Below, piece by piece: positions 53,738-62,415 of a stretch of 64,000 nt of DNA (position 1 is its first letter; each line of letters opens with the position of its first letter). A program made the translations under genes and the position numbers. Origin of the DNA: Nocardia alni (GTDB taxonomy: Bacteria; Actinomycetota; Actinomycetes; Mycobacteriales; Mycobacteriaceae); assembly GCF_019038435.1 (NCBI RefSeq), contig NZ_JAGPOX010000013.1, forward strand, positions 1-64,000, read 5' to 3'. Below the pieces are notes generated by a model. It was not told where the DNA came from and made no database searches. It was given only the letters and a program-made list of their open reading frames with translations.

Positions 53738-53810
53738 ACTCTCTTCGTGAGAGTCCACTTGCATGAACTATGGGAGTGCACTACCTTCATGAGAGTCAAC
53801 TCTTACGAAG
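53738..53810. promoter_or_regulatory. Tandem TetR-type operators, 42 bp apart
   Basis: Site 1 contains the perfect palindrome ACTCTC-TTCGT-GAGAGT (53738-53754). Site 2 is a 26-bp imperfect palindrome CTTCATGAGAGT-CA-ACTCTTACGAAG (53785-53810, 10 of 12 pairs). Both share CTTCRTGAGAGTCNACT, starting at 53743 and 53785, exactly 42 bp apart. The hydrolase start is at 53824, so site 2 would block initiation. Confidence 0.7.
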
Positions 53811-53823
53811 GGCGTTTTGCTTC

Positions 53824-54642
53824 ATGTCTGCTCCGATCACCACCCCGGCCACCCGCACCGTCGTCCTGCCCACCGGAGTCCCCCTGACGATCGCCGAGTA
53901 CGGCGACAACACCGACGGCCAGGCCGTGTTGATGCTGCACAGCGGCACCGGGCCGCGGACCATGGCGGGGATCTCGGCGGCGTTGTCCCAGCACGTGTAT
54001 GTGATCACCCCGACTCATCCCGGCTTCGACGGCGCGCCTCGGCCGGAGGGGGTGGCCAGTGTTGCCGATCTTGCCGAGGCGTACCTGGATCTGCTCGATG
54101 TTCTCGAGTTGTCGGGTGTGATGGTGGTGGGTAACTCGGTGGGTGGTTGGGTCGCCGCCGAGATGGTGCTGCGCGACAATCATCAGCGGATCGGTGCGGT
54201 GGTGCTGATGAATGCCGTGGGCATTCACGCTCATGTGCCCAAGAACCAGGTCGTCGACACTCGCACTCTCAATCCCGCGGAGGTGGGGATGCGGTCGTTC
54301 GCGAATGCGGCGTTCCGGCCCGACTTCGGTGCGTTGCCGGCCGAGCAGCTCGCCGGGATCGCGGCTAACCAGAAGACCCTCGCGTTGTATGGGGGTGAGC
54401 ACTTCACCTATGACCCCGGCCTGCGTGGGCGGTTGCGTCGCGTCACCGTGCCGGTGCTGGTGGTGTGGGGTGAGAAGGACGGTATCGCCCCACTGAAGTA
54501 CGGGCGCGGTTACTGCGAGGAGTTCGCGGACGGTCACTTCGCGCCGATCGCGGACGCCGGTCACTTCCCACAGGTCGAACAGCTGGGCGCGACCCTCGAA
54601 GCCATCGGGAACTTCGTCGACACCGTCGTGAAGGCCGCCTGA
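53824..54642 (+). CDS. Alpha/beta hydrolase
   Basis: 272 aa. HSGTGPRTM oxyanion segment, nucleophile Ser in VVGNSVGGW (GxSxG), a cap region around YGGEHFTYD, acid Asp in VVWGEKDGI and His in DAGHFPQVE. Complete catalytic triad. GAAGGGCG lies about 10 nt before the ATG at 53824. Expression is probably repressed through the tandem operators just upstream. Ester or C-C bond substrate unknown. Confidence 0.93.
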   Translation: MSAPITTPATRTVVLPTGVPLTIAEYGDNTDGQAVLMLHSGTGPRTMAGISAALSQHVYVITPTHPGFDGAPRPEGVASVADLAEAYLDLLDVLELSGVMVVGNSVGGWVAAEMVLRDNHQRIGAVVLMNAVGIHAHVPKNQVVDTRTLNPAEVGMRSFANAAFRPDFGALPAEQLAGIAANQKTLALYGGEHFTYDPGLRGRLRRVTVPVLVVWGEKDGIAPLKYGRGYCEEFADGHFAPIADAGHFPQVEQLGATLEAIGNFVDTVVKAA

Positions 54643-54653
54643 TCAACCACCCG

Positions 54654-54680
54654 TGGGCGCCGGACTCGTTCCGGCGCCCA
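54654..54680. terminator. Hairpin terminator between convergent genes
   Basis: Perfect 11-bp stem TGGGCGCCGGA / TCCGGCGCCCA with loop CTCGT, between the hydrolase stop (54642) and the XRE regulator stop (54764). Confidence 0.75.
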
Positions 54681-54763
54681 GCGGGAGCCGGGTCAGGCGG
54701 CGGTTTCGGGGGAGTGGCGCCGGTGTCGAAGGCATCGGACACCCTCGGCGCCGTCGATTCGAT

Positions 54764-55645
54764 TCAGTAGTTGCGGTCCGCCTGGGCGATATCGGGCAGC
54801 GGGGCGTTCCACGAGGTGAGAATGCGAAGCTTCTCGTGGGAGCTCGTGCCGGGCTGGGCGGACCACAGGACCAGTTGCTGGTCCGGATCGCCGGTGTATC
54901 GGAACGTGTCCCAGTCCAGGGTCAGCTCACCGACATCCGGATGGATGAGGGTCTTGGTGCCGAATTCCTGCCGCGCGACGTGACGGGCGGCCCACCATTG
55001 GCGGAACTGCGGATCGGCGATGGACAGCTCGCCCACCAGCGCCGACAGCTGCGGATCGGTGGGGTTGGTCGCGGCGTCCATGCGCAGGATCGCCACGCAC
55101 GTCTTCGCCACCGCTTCCCAATCCGCGTAGAGGGTTCGCATGACCGGGTCCGTGAACACCATGCGTACGTAATTGCGTTGTCGCGGCGGCATTCTGGAGA
55201 AATCGGCCAATAGCGAGGCGGCCAGATGGTTCCAGGCGAGGATGTCGAGATAGCGGCCGAAAACCAGGGCCGGAGTGTCGGTGAGCTGGTCCAGCAACCG
55301 CTGGATCTGCGGCCGGACGATCAGTTGGCGACGCTTGGGTGCGCTGCGATGGTCGGCTCGGCGAGCCAGGCTTTCCACATACGCGCGCTGGTCGTCGTCC
55401 AGGCGCAACGCGTGCACGAGGGCCTCCAGGACCTGTTCGGACGGCGCGAGCCGCCCCTGCTCGACGCGCGTGTAATAGTCCTGACTGATGGCGACCAGGT
55501 CGGCGACCTCTTCACGGCGCAGACCGCTGACTCGGCGGGTGGAGTTGCCACGCACCGGTAGCCCCACTTCGGCGGGCGTGAGCTCGCCGCGCCGGGCCTT
55601 CAGAAAGCTACCCAGTTCCTGTAGGTGGGGCGCTCTATCGGTCAT
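54764..55645 (-). CDS. XRE-family regulator with MmyB-like ligand-binding domain
   Basis: 293 aa. HTH of the same subfamily as the gene at 4096: RRVSGLRREEVADLVAISQDYYTRVEQG. The MmyB-like ligand domain follows (AWNHLAASLLADF, RTLYADWEAVAKTCVAIL, LIHPDVGELTLDWD, LVLWSAQPGT). Start chosen at the ATG giving MTDRAPHL; the longer frame would extend to 55810. It lies 226 nt downstream of the dienelactone-hydrolase-like gene on the same strand, and may regulate it. Confidence 0.92.
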   Translation of the reverse strand: MTDRAPHLQELGSFLKARRGELTPAEVGLPVRGNSTRRVSGLRREEVADLVAISQDYYTRVEQGRLAPSEQVLEALVHALRLDDDQRAYVESLARRADHRSAPKRRQLIVRPQIQRLLDQLTDTPALVFGRYLDILAWNHLAASLLADFSRMPPRQRNYVRMVFTDPVMRTLYADWEAVAKTCVAILRMDAATNPTDPQLSALVGELSIADPQFRQWWAARHVARQEFGTKTLIHPDVGELTLDWDTFRYTGDPDQQLVLWSAQPGTSSHEKLRILTSWNAPLPDIAQADRNY

Positions 55646-55797
55646 AGCCTCACGATATGCGGTGGCACGGTCGTGTGCCTGGGAGAATTTCTTCCTACCC
55701 TGCGGTTTCGGTTTTCTCCGCGGAGGATCTACGCACCAGGCACGAGCGTCTCGCATCCGATCCCGCAGATCCACGAATAGCACGATCACGGCGAAGC

Positions 55798-55831
55798 GCC
55801 CGCCGCGCATGAGAGTTCATGCGAGGCGGGC
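55798..55831 (-). terminator. Hairpin terminator
   Basis: GCCCGCC-g-CGCATGA / TCATGCG-a-GGCGGGC: two 7-bp segments separated by one mismatch, with loop GAGT. It lies past the stop of the hydrolase at 55872 and before the regulator's start region. Confidence 0.65.
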
Positions 55832-55871
55832 ACTGCTGGGATATCGCTGACCGTCACTTCGGGAGCTACAT

Positions 55872-56786
55872 TCAGCCAGCCAGGTTCTTGCCGAAGAACT
55901 CCTCCAGCCTCGCGACGGCCGGCGTGACGTATTCGTCCCGGTCGTACAGGTCGACGTGGGACGCGCCGCCGATGACGAACAATTCCTTCGGCTCGGCGGC
56001 CTTCTCGATGGCCTCGTCGCTGAAGTACTTGGTGTCGGCCTTCGACCCGGCGATCATCAGGAGCGGCCGGGGCGAGATCATCGCGATCTTGGCGTAGGCG
56101 TCGAACTGCGCGATGCGGTCGATGCTCTGCAGCGGCCACTTGTTCTCCGACCGCGGGTGTTGCCCGCGCGGGGTGCGGTAGTAGTCGTGCGCCTCGCGGA
56201 ACAGATCCGGTGCGTCCTCGAGGCCTTCGGCGGTCGGCGGCGCCCAGATCTGGTAGTTCGGCTCCGCTCCCAGCGCCTCCGCGGTGCGCAACGCGCCTGC
56301 GGCGTCGAGCATTTCGTTCAGCACGGCCGGGTCCTGAGTGCGACCGAGGCCGTTGCTCAGGTAGTCGCCGATATCGAGGCCGCTGACCGTGGCGACGGCC
56401 CTGATCCGGTGATCGGTCTGCGCGGCGAAGGGCACATAACCGCCCGAGGCGCAGATGCCCAGCGCGCCGATGCGTTCGGGGTCGATGTCGTCGCGGGTGG
56501 TCAGATAGGTCACCGCGGATTTGACGTCCTCGCTGCGCTGGAAGGGATCCTCCAGGAAGCGCGGTTCGCCTTCACTCTCGCCCTGATAGGCGGCGTCGAA
56601 GACGAGGGCCGCGAAACCCTTGTCGGCCAGTCGTTTCGCATACACGCTGGCGGTCTGCTCCTTGACACCGCCGCCCGGGTGGGACACGACGACCGCGGGC
56701 ATCCGCTCACCGGATCGGTCGTCCGGGGTGAACAGGATTCCGGCGAGACGGAGTCCGTTGCTCGGGAAGCTCACGCTGGTTTGCAT
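55872..56786 (-). CDS. Alpha/beta hydrolase, dienelactone-hydrolase-like
   Basis: 304 aa. VVVSHPGGGVKEQTA (oxyanion His-Pro-Gly), GFAALVFDAAYQGES, and GICASGGYVPF where Ser of CASGG is the likely nucleophile. The late IGGASHVDLYDRDEYV supplies the catalytic His. Start at 56786 has GAAAGGAC upstream; a longer frame runs back to 56960. Typical of secreted-signal-free esterases induced by xenobiotics; no signal peptide seen. Confidence 0.92.
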   Translation of the reverse strand: MQTSVSFPSNGLRLAGILFTPDDRSGERMPAVVVSHPGGGVKEQTASVYAKRLADKGFAALVFDAAYQGESEGEPRFLEDPFQRSEDVKSAVTYLTTRDDIDPERIGALGICASGGYVPFAAQTDHRIRAVATVSGLDIGDYLSNGLGRTQDPAVLNEMLDAAGALRTAEALGAEPNYQIWAPPTAEGLEDAPDLFREAHDYYRTPRGQHPRSENKWPLQSIDRIAQFDAYAKIAMISPRPLLMIAGSKADTKYFSDEAIEKAAEPKELFVIGGASHVDLYDRDEYVTPAVARLEEFFGKNLAG

Positions 56787-57206
56787 GACGGTAGTTGTCC
56801 TTTCGGGGAGATTGCCTGGCTCGATGGCCACATATCGAGGTTCGCCCCGATCGCGGACGCCGACAATGGGAGAGATCTTTCCCAGGAAGCGCGATGACCA
56901 GGGTGAACGGCGCCACACCCGGACCACAATCGCCCGGTGGTCGCGGCGGTTGGCGGGCACGGGCGCCGACCGGCGCGCCGAACTGGCCGCAGGCGGCGAC
57001 CCCCGGCATCTGGAAGACCCGGGCGCGCGTGGAGGATTTCCGCTGCGAATACGTCGAGCAGGCGATCCAGCGACCGAGGCGCAGTTCTAGGTACCGGGGT
57101 CAGCAGCTCGATCGCGCCGAGCCGTGGCCCGCGTGGCGCTTCGCGGGCATTACCGCGAAGGCTCGGGATCAGCGCCTCGGAAACGTCGCGGTCGAGTCGA
57201 TGCGGA
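56787..57206. other. Intergenic stretch without a clear gene
   Basis: 420 nt. Reading frames on both strands lack recognisable motifs and good starts. It should carry the promoter of the hydrolase at 56786. I see no strong repeat. Confidence 0.3.
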
Positions 57207-57413
57207 CTACGGCCCGAGGAACAGTTGTTCGCATGGCAGGCGCGGCAGCAGTCGACAGTCATCGACGGTGGAGCGCATGAGTTCCACTGCGCACCAGTGC
57301 CGTCGGTTCCCATCGTGGATCAGGTTCCGCACTGCTACCGCGGTCGCCGCGTAGTCGAAGACGACACCACCCAGCCGGATTCGTACGTGGACATCACCTG
57401 TCGTGGTGGTCAT
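57207..57413 (-). CDS. Possible small protein, 68 aa
   Basis: Not recognised. Starts 6 nt after the SnoaL-like stop, MTTTTGDVHVRIRLGGVVFDY, and ends in a Cys- and Leu-rich tail (DDCRLLPRLPCEQLF). No clear ribosome site and no homology I can name, so it may be a chance frame. Confidence 0.3.
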   Translation of the reverse strand: MTTTTGDVHVRIRLGGVVFDYAATAVAVRNLIHDGNRRHWCAVELMRSTVDDCRLLPRLPCEQLFLGP

Positions 57414-57419
57414 CGCAGG

Positions 57420-57851
57420 TCAGGCTTCGGTGGTCGCGGGCAGCAGGCCGAGTTGGGTCAGGAACGTCGCGTTGTCCCAGTAACCGCGGTGTTCGACGAC
57501 CTTGCCGTTCTTCACCGCGAAAGTGTCGACGAGCGGGAACCGCACCGCCCGGCCGGTGGGTGGGACCTCGCCCTGCGGCGTGGCCAGCGGACCCGTATGG
57601 GTTCCCGAGAACCTCACTTCGGCGACCGCGCCGTCGCCGTCGTGCCAGATGTTGCGCACGTCGATCTTCAGATCCGGGAATGCGGTGATGAAGGTTTGGA
57701 TCATGCCCCGCAGCTCGCTGATGCCCGATAATGGGCCGGACGGGAATTCGCACGCCACGTCATCGGAAAACGGGCTCGCCGCAAGCTCCACATCGCCGGT
57801 GTTCAATCCCTGGTAGTGCGCTTCGATGAAACCGCCCAGCAGCTCGTTCAT
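57420..57851 (-). CDS. SnoaL-like polyketide-cyclase/ester-cyclase family protein
   Basis: 143 aa with the SnoaL NTF2-fold: LLGGFIEAHYQGLNTGDVELAASPFSDDV, then ELRGMIQTFITAFPDLKIDVRNIWHDGDGAVAEVRFSGTHTG (about 55-96). Start at 57851 is fixed by GGAGG 7 nt upstream. Family members cyclise or hydrate intermediates, or only bind them. Its promoter carries the TGTCC-N8-GGACA element at 57927-57946. Confidence 0.88.
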   Translation of the reverse strand: MNELLGGFIEAHYQGLNTGDVELAASPFSDDVACEFPSGPLSGISELRGMIQTFITAFPDLKIDVRNIWHDGDGAVAEVRFSGTHTGPLATPQGEVPPTGRAVRFPLVDTFAVKNGKVVEHRGYWDNATFLTQLGLLPATTEA

Positions 57852-57926
57852 ATATGTGCCTCCGTATCGAAAATGGTCGGCCGGAATCGGGACACCATGG
57901 ACGATATTTCGGATATTCGGCTCGAT

Positions 57927-57946
57927 GTGTCCGAGAAATTGGACAC
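57927..57946. promoter_or_regulatory. Operator-like palindrome GTGTCC-N8-GGACAC
   Basis: Perfect 6-bp arms around an 8-nt spacer, 76 nt before the SnoaL-like start. Its core TGTCC-N8-GGACA (57928-57945) is identical in layout to the site at 59230-59247. Confidence 0.6.
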
Positions 57947-58152
57947 TCGCGCGAGCGGTCACGACTCACGATCGAGTGCGGTCGGTGCGCAGCGAAACAT
58001 CGAAAACACTGGGGACCGTGAGGGTTCGGGCTCGGCTGACGATTTCGGGTCGACGACCTCACACCCCGGGATGGTCGAGTGCGCCGAATCTTGCGGGTGT
58101 TCTCGCCATGCATGTGGGGACGCCTATCCGATCGTGTCGACGGGCCAGGCAA

Positions 58153-58183
58153 AAGGCGCCGACCGGACTCCGGTCGGCGCCTT
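58153..58183 (-). terminator. Intrinsic terminator of the SDR gene
   Basis: Perfect 14-bp stem AAGGCGCCGACCGG / CCGGTCGGCGCCTT with loop ACT. On the minus strand it is followed by TTTTGCC, a U-rich tail. Very stable. Confidence 0.85.
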
Positions 58184-58202
58184 GTGCTGTGGGGCGAGTC
58201 GC

Positions 58203-59093
58203 TTACTTGCCGACGGCGCTGAGGTCCTGTTCATCGATCGTCTTGAACGGCTCGTGCGTGGCGGGATCGAGGATTTCGTCGAGGTGCTGCTGGATCAGCT
58301 CCGGGGTGAGTTCTTTGCTGGTGAAGCCCTTGTTGAAGCCGAGTACCAGTCGCTGGACCTCGCCGCCCTGGGCCTGGAGAACCTCGCCGTTGACGGCGCA
58401 TTCCTGATGCGCCAGATAGGCGACCACGGGGCTGACCAGCGAGGTCGGCAGGTTGTCGCGCATGAACTGCTTGAAATCGTCGGGCAGGTCCGCTTCGTCG
58501 GACATGCGGGTCGCGGCGGTGGGGGCGATGGCGTTGACCTTGATGCCTACCTCCTGGGCCTCGAAGGCGAGGGTGCGGGTGAAGGCGAAGATCGCGCCCT
58601 TCGCGGAGACGTAGGGCGTCTGCTCCGGGAAGCCGATCAGGGTGGGGGAGGTGGTGTTCACGACGCGACCGGATCCGCTCTCGATGAGGTGCGGCCAGGC
58701 GGCGGCGGTGACTCCGGCGGTGCCGAAGAAGTGGACCTCCATATGCTTGCGGATCGACGGCAGGATGCCGGCGTCGAAGGCGTGCACCTGGTTGATGCCG
58801 GCGTTGTTGACCAGGATGTCGAGGCGGCCGAACGCGTCGATCGCGGTCCGCACGATGCCCTCCGGCGCGTCGGTGACCGAATCGAAGTTCGCCACCGCGC
58901 GACCGCCGGCGGCGACGATCTCGGCCACCACCTGTTCCGCCGGAGTTCTGTCCGCTCCGGTGCCCTGGGCCGAGCCACCGAGATCGTTGACCACTACCGC
59001 CGCACCCCGTGATGCCAGGAACTTGGCGTGCGACGCGCCCAGGCCACGTCCCGAACCGGTGACTATGGCGACGCGTCCGTCGAATGACAGCAT
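58203..59093 (-). CDS. SDR, (3R)-hydroxyacyl-CoA dehydrogenase-like
   Basis: 296 aa. TGSGRGLG, then VVVNDLGGSAQGTG with the NDLGG signature of peroxisomal multifunctional enzyme 2 (17-beta-HSD4) dehydrogenase domains, NNAG, NTTSPT and YVSAK. The C-terminal 40 aa (ELTPELIQQHLDEI) extend beyond a simple SDR. Start at 59093 after GAGGAG. Expected reaction: oxidation of a 3R-hydroxyacyl-CoA. It shares a divergent promoter with the SnoaL-like gene at 59324. Confidence 0.92.
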   Translation of the reverse strand: MLSFDGRVAIVTGSGRGLGASHAKFLASRGAAVVVNDLGGSAQGTGADRTPAEQVVAEIVAAGGRAVANFDSVTDAPEGIVRTAIDAFGRLDILVNNAGINQVHAFDAGILPSIRKHMEVHFFGTAGVTAAAWPHLIESGSGRVVNTTSPTLIGFPEQTPYVSAKGAIFAFTRTLAFEAQEVGIKVNAIAPTAATRMSDEADLPDDFKQFMRDNLPTSLVSPVVAYLAHQECAVNGEVLQAQGGEVQRLVLGFNKGFTSKELTPELIQQHLDEILDPATHEPFKTIDEQDLSAVGK

Positions 59094-59229
59094 GAAATTC
59101 TCCTCGTTCAGGCCTTCGCAGGCAGCATGACCGCCACCGACGTCACGGGTTTGTGCGTGCTCGGTGCGCCTCGAGCACAAAATACTATATTTAATATCGT
59201 ATGCAAGGTCCGGTTCCGCCGCCACGAAG

Positions 59230-59247
59230 TGTCCAAATATCTGGACA
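59230..59247. promoter_or_regulatory. Operator-like palindrome TGTCCA-N6-TGGACA
   Basis: Perfect palindrome in the 230-nt divergent region between the SDR (start 59093) and the SnoaL-like gene (start 59324), next to an AT-rich stretch at about 59185-59200. Same TGTCC-N8-GGACA layout as 57928-57945. Confidence 0.65.
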
Positions 59248-59323
59248 TGCGACGCGTCCGCCCGCGGACATGATGAGTGACGCAGGCCACCTGCACCCCC
59301 TGATAGGAAGGCACCGACCACCG

Positions 59324-59695
59324 ATGAGCACCACACCCGACCAGGCGACCGTCGAACTCGCGGAAAACTGGGTCAAAGCGCTGAAGAATATCGACCTGTT
59401 CCGCGAGATCAGCACCGAGGACTGCCAGGTGTGGCACAGCGCGGACGACAAGTGGGTCTCTGTGGCCGAGGCCGTCGCCGCCGTCTACGAGCGTTCCGGC
59501 GACGACGGCGTCCCCGATTTCCACGCCGAGGGAATCACCTACACTGAGGACGGCTTCTTCAACCGTGCCTCGACCGAGGTTCAGATCAACGGCCAGAAGA
59601 TGAAACTGCACCTTGTCCAGATCGTGGAGGCGCGCGACGGTAAGGCGGTGCGGGTGCGCGAGTACATCGGCCCGGAGATGGGTGTCCAGCCGTAA
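59324..59695 (+). CDS. SnoaL-like (NTF2-fold) protein
   Basis: 123 aa. VELAENWVKALKNIDLFREI, WHSADDKWVSVAEAVAAVYE and HLVQIVEARDGKAVRVREYIG show the cone fold. Divergent from the SDR and controlled by the same operator candidate. Probably acts on the same intermediates. Function unassigned. Confidence 0.85.
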   Translation: MSTTPDQATVELAENWVKALKNIDLFREISTEDCQVWHSADDKWVSVAEAVAAVYERSGDDGVPDFHAEGITYTEDGFFNRASTEVQINGQKMKLHLVQIVEARDGKAVRVREYIGPEMGVQP

Positions 59696-59710
59696 AGGCC
59701 CAGTGTGCCA

Positions 59711-59755
59711 GCCGAAAGCGCGTCGACCGGAAAATTCGGTCGGCGCGCTTTCGGC
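59711..59755. terminator. Strong bidirectional terminator
   Basis: A 19-bp stem with a single G-T wobble: GCCGAAAGCGCGTCGACCG pairs with CGGTCGGCGCGCTTTCGGC, loop GAAAATT. Placed between the convergent SnoaL-like stop (59695) and aldehyde dehydrogenase stop (59784). Confidence 0.85.
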
Positions 59756-59783
59756 GTGCGGCAACTGCGGCAGGGGCTTCGAC

Positions 59784-61247
59784 CTACAAAGGCCACTGCA
59801 TGTGTTTGATCTCGAAGAATTCGCGCAGGCCCTCCTCGCCGCCTTCACGGCCGATCCCGCTGTGGCCGGGGCCGCCCCAGGGGGCGTCGGCGCGCATCGC
59901 GCCGCCGCCGTTGATGGTGACCGTGCCCGAGCGAAGGCGGCGGCCGAAGGCGAGGGCGTCGGGCGTCGGTCCCCAGACATTGGCGTTCAGAGCGTATTTC
60001 GCATCGTTGGCCATGCGGACCGCGTCGTCGAGGTCGGTGTAGGGCAGCACCACGCCCACCGGTGCGAAAAGTTCCTCCTGGGCGATCTCGGACCCGCTGG
60101 GCACGTGGGTCACCAGCGTCGCCTCGAGGAAGAAACCCTCGTCCAGCCCCGGCGGGCGGCCGCCGCCGATGGGCACTCGCGCACCCGCGTCCCGTGCGCG
60201 GGTCAGGAACCCTTCGACCTTGTCGCGGTGCTCGCCGGTGATGAGCGGTCCGAGGATCGTGTCGGGGGCGAGCGGGTCGCCGACGGTGAGGCTCTGCAGG
60301 AAGGTCGCCGATCGTTCGACGTACTCCTCGAAGTCCTTCTGCGGCACCAGAGTTCGTGTGGTCGCGCCACAGGCCTGGCCACTGTTGCGGGTGAAGCGGA
60401 GTGCGGAGGCGGGCACCGCTCGCTCCAGGTCGGTTCCGGGCAGCACGATATTGGGCGACTTGCCGCCCAGCTCCAGCACTACTTTCTTCAACGTCGGCGC
60501 GGCGAGGGCCAGAATCTTGCTGCCCACCGCGGCGGAGCCGGTGAAGCTCACCATGTCGACCTCCGGCGCCTCGACCACCAGTGCCGTGGTTCCCGGCGGT
60601 CCGAAGACCAGATTCACCGCGCCGGAAGGAAATCCGGCCTCCTCGAACAATCGCACGATCGCCGAGGTCAGCAGAATCGCACGCGGGGAGGTCACAAGCA
60701 CCGTCGAACAACCCGCCGCCAGGGCGGCGCCCAGCTTATAGGCGCACATCATGACCGGCACGTTGTAGGCGACGATGGCGGCCACCACTCCGGCGGGTTC
60801 GCGCACCAGCATGCTGCTGGAAATGATCGGATCGTGGTCCAGCGGAAGCGGCTGTTCGTATCCGTCGCGCGGCCCGCGCGCCGCGGCGTCGGCGAACCAC
60901 CGGAAGAACTTCGCCGGTAGATCCACATGCAGCGTCGGTGCACTGCTGATCGGGGTGCCGATCTCGGTGGCGGCCAGTCGCACGATGGCCTCACGCCGTT
61001 CCAGGAGCAGATCCGTGAAACGGTGCAGCAGCTTGCCGCGGTCGGCCGGGCTCAGACGGCTCCACTGGCCGCCGTCGAAGGCGCGTCGCGCGGCGGACAC
61101 CGCGGCGGCCACCTGGGCCGGGCCCGTCGAGGGGGTGAGCGCCAGTCGCTCGCCGGTACTGGGGTTGATCGAGGCTATCGGCTCACCGTCGCCGGCGATC
61201 CAGCGACCGTCGATATAGCTCGCGGCCTTACCGATCAGGGCAGTCAT
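59784..61247 (-). CDS. Aldehyde dehydrogenase
   Basis: 487 aa. FTGSAAVGSKI, LELGGKSPNIV with catalytic Glu, SGQACGATTR with catalytic Cys, and GHSGIGREGG at the C-terminus. Last gene of a minus-strand operon with SDR, zinc-ribbon protein and hydantoinase B. Not closely similar to the aldehyde dehydrogenases at 35488 and 45937. Confidence 0.94.
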   Translation of the reverse strand: MTALIGKAASYIDGRWIAGDGEPIASINPSTGERLALTPSTGPAQVAAAVSAARRAFDGGQWSRLSPADRGKLLHRFTDLLLERREAIVRLAATEIGTPISSAPTLHVDLPAKFFRWFADAAARGPRDGYEQPLPLDHDPIISSSMLVREPAGVVAAIVAYNVPVMMCAYKLGAALAAGCSTVLVTSPRAILLTSAIVRLFEEAGFPSGAVNLVFGPPGTTALVVEAPEVDMVSFTGSAAVGSKILALAAPTLKKVVLELGGKSPNIVLPGTDLERAVPASALRFTRNSGQACGATTRTLVPQKDFEEYVERSATFLQSLTVGDPLAPDTILGPLITGEHRDKVEGFLTRARDAGARVPIGGGRPPGLDEGFFLEATLVTHVPSGSEIAQEELFAPVGVVLPYTDLDDAVRMANDAKYALNANVWGPTPDALAFGRRLRSGTVTINGGGAMRADAPWGGPGHSGIGREGGEEGLREFFEIKHMQWPL

Positions 61248-61292
61248 GAATTCGATCCTTTGCGAGAAACGTTCGAGGGCAGGGCAATTCGG

Positions 61293-62060
61293 CTATCCAG
61301 CCATATATCCACCGTCGACGACGAACTCGCCGCCAGTGGCGTACCCGGCGCGGTCGGACAACAGCCAGCAGGCCATCTCCGCGATGTCCTGCGGTTGCGC
61401 CAGGCGCGCCGAGGGGATGCGCGCCATGATCGCGTCGCCGCTGCGGCGCTTGGCGTCCTTCATCAGATCGGTGTCGGTGTAGCCCGGGCACACCGCGTTG
61501 ATCCGGACGGTGGGCGCGTACTCGATCGCGGCGGTCTTCGTCAGGCCGATCACGCCGTGCTTGGCGGCCGAATATCCGGCGGTGGTCTTGAAGCCGGTCA
61601 GGCCCGCCAGCGAGGCGGTGTTCACGATCGCGCCGCCGCCCTGGGATTCCATCTGCCGCAACTCGGCGCGCAAGCACAGCCACACGCCCTTGAGGTTCAC
61701 GGCGATGGCTCGATCGAAGGCCGTCTCGTCCCATTCACCGACGCGACGGCCGCCCTGCCCGATCTGTCCGCCGCTGACACCGGCGTTGTTGAAGGCGCCA
61801 TCGAGGCGTCCGTAGTGCTCGACCGCCGCGGCGACCATCGCGTTCACCGACTCGCCGTCCGTGAGATCGGCCGGAAGGGCAAGGGCCTCAGCACTCTTCG
61901 CGCGAACCTGTTCGGTGATTTCTTCCAGGCCATTCTCGGACACGTCGGTCAGCGACAGCCGCGCCCCTTCCCGTGCGGCGAGCAGCGAAGCGGCCCGCCC
62001 GATCCCACCGGCCGCACCGGTGATGAGTATGACTTTCCCGTCGAGCAACAGTCCCGTCAT
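61293..62060 (-). CDS. Short-chain dehydrogenase/reductase
   Basis: 255 aa. TGAAGGIG, LTDVSE (NAD preference), NNAG, NTASLAG, YSAAK, VVDGGY. AAAGGA is 4-9 nt before the start. 45 nt before the aldehyde dehydrogenase start and 79 nt after the zinc-ribbon gene. Confidence 0.94.
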   Translation of the reverse strand: MTGLLLDGKVILITGAAGGIGRAASLLAAREGARLSLTDVSENGLEEITEQVRAKSAEALALPADLTDGESVNAMVAAAVEHYGRLDGAFNNAGVSGGQIGQGGRRVGEWDETAFDRAIAVNLKGVWLCLRAELRQMESQGGGAIVNTASLAGLTGFKTTAGYSAAKHGVIGLTKTAAIEYAPTVRINAVCPGYTDTDLMKDAKRRSGDAIMARIPSARLAQPQDIAEMACWLLSDRAGYATGGEFVVDGGYMAG

Positions 62061-62139
62061 GATCAGGTCCTTTCAATCGTTTTGCCGCGCACGATGTTTC
62101 GCGCGGACAGGCCGTGCCGATTCGCCGGGCGGTGCGTTC

Positions 62140-62400
62140 TCAGCCGACCCGTGAGGCGGGCCAGTCCCGGGCGGGGGACCGCCAAGCGGGCCAATGGTCT
62201 TCTGGCTCGGGGCGAGTCACCGATATTTGGTGCAAGCACTGCTGGCACTTCACGACCATGCGCGGGCCGAGGTAGTTGGCCACGGGGTAGCGGGCGAGGC
62301 TCGCCGCGCCACACTCCGGACATGTCCCGTCGACGGGAGTCCGCTCGACGTACACGCGCGGCGTGTCGGGACGGGGGAACAGGAGTCGATCGACTGCCAT
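62140..62400 (-). CDS. Small zinc-ribbon protein paired with hydantoinase B
   Basis: 86 aa. One zinc ribbon: C27 and C30 (CPECG), then CQQC about 25 residues later. The N-terminus (LLFPRPDTPRVYVER) and Trp/Pro-rich C-terminus carry no other motif. It starts 15 nt after the hydantoinase B stop. Small zinc-ribbon proteins accompany some acetone-carboxylase-type hydantoinase genes; here it may be an extra subunit. Confidence 0.85.
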   Translation of the reverse strand: MAVDRLLFPRPDTPRVYVERTPVDGTCPECGAASLARYPVANYLGPRMVVKCQQCLHQISVTRPEPEDHWPAWRSPARDWPASRVG

Positions 62401-62415
62401 GGGATTGCCCTTCTC

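Larger units (their letters stand above)
57852..58202. promoter_or_regulatory. 351-nt intergenic region with operator and terminator
   Basis: Holds the promoter of the SnoaL-like gene at 57851 with the operator-like palindrome at 57927-57946, and the terminator of the SDR gene at 58153-58183. The remaining sequence shows no gene. Confidence 0.55.

Noticed and set aside
53738-53810. CRISPR-like repeats
   Set aside because: Only two copies, imperfectly palindromic, directly before a start codon; operators fit better.
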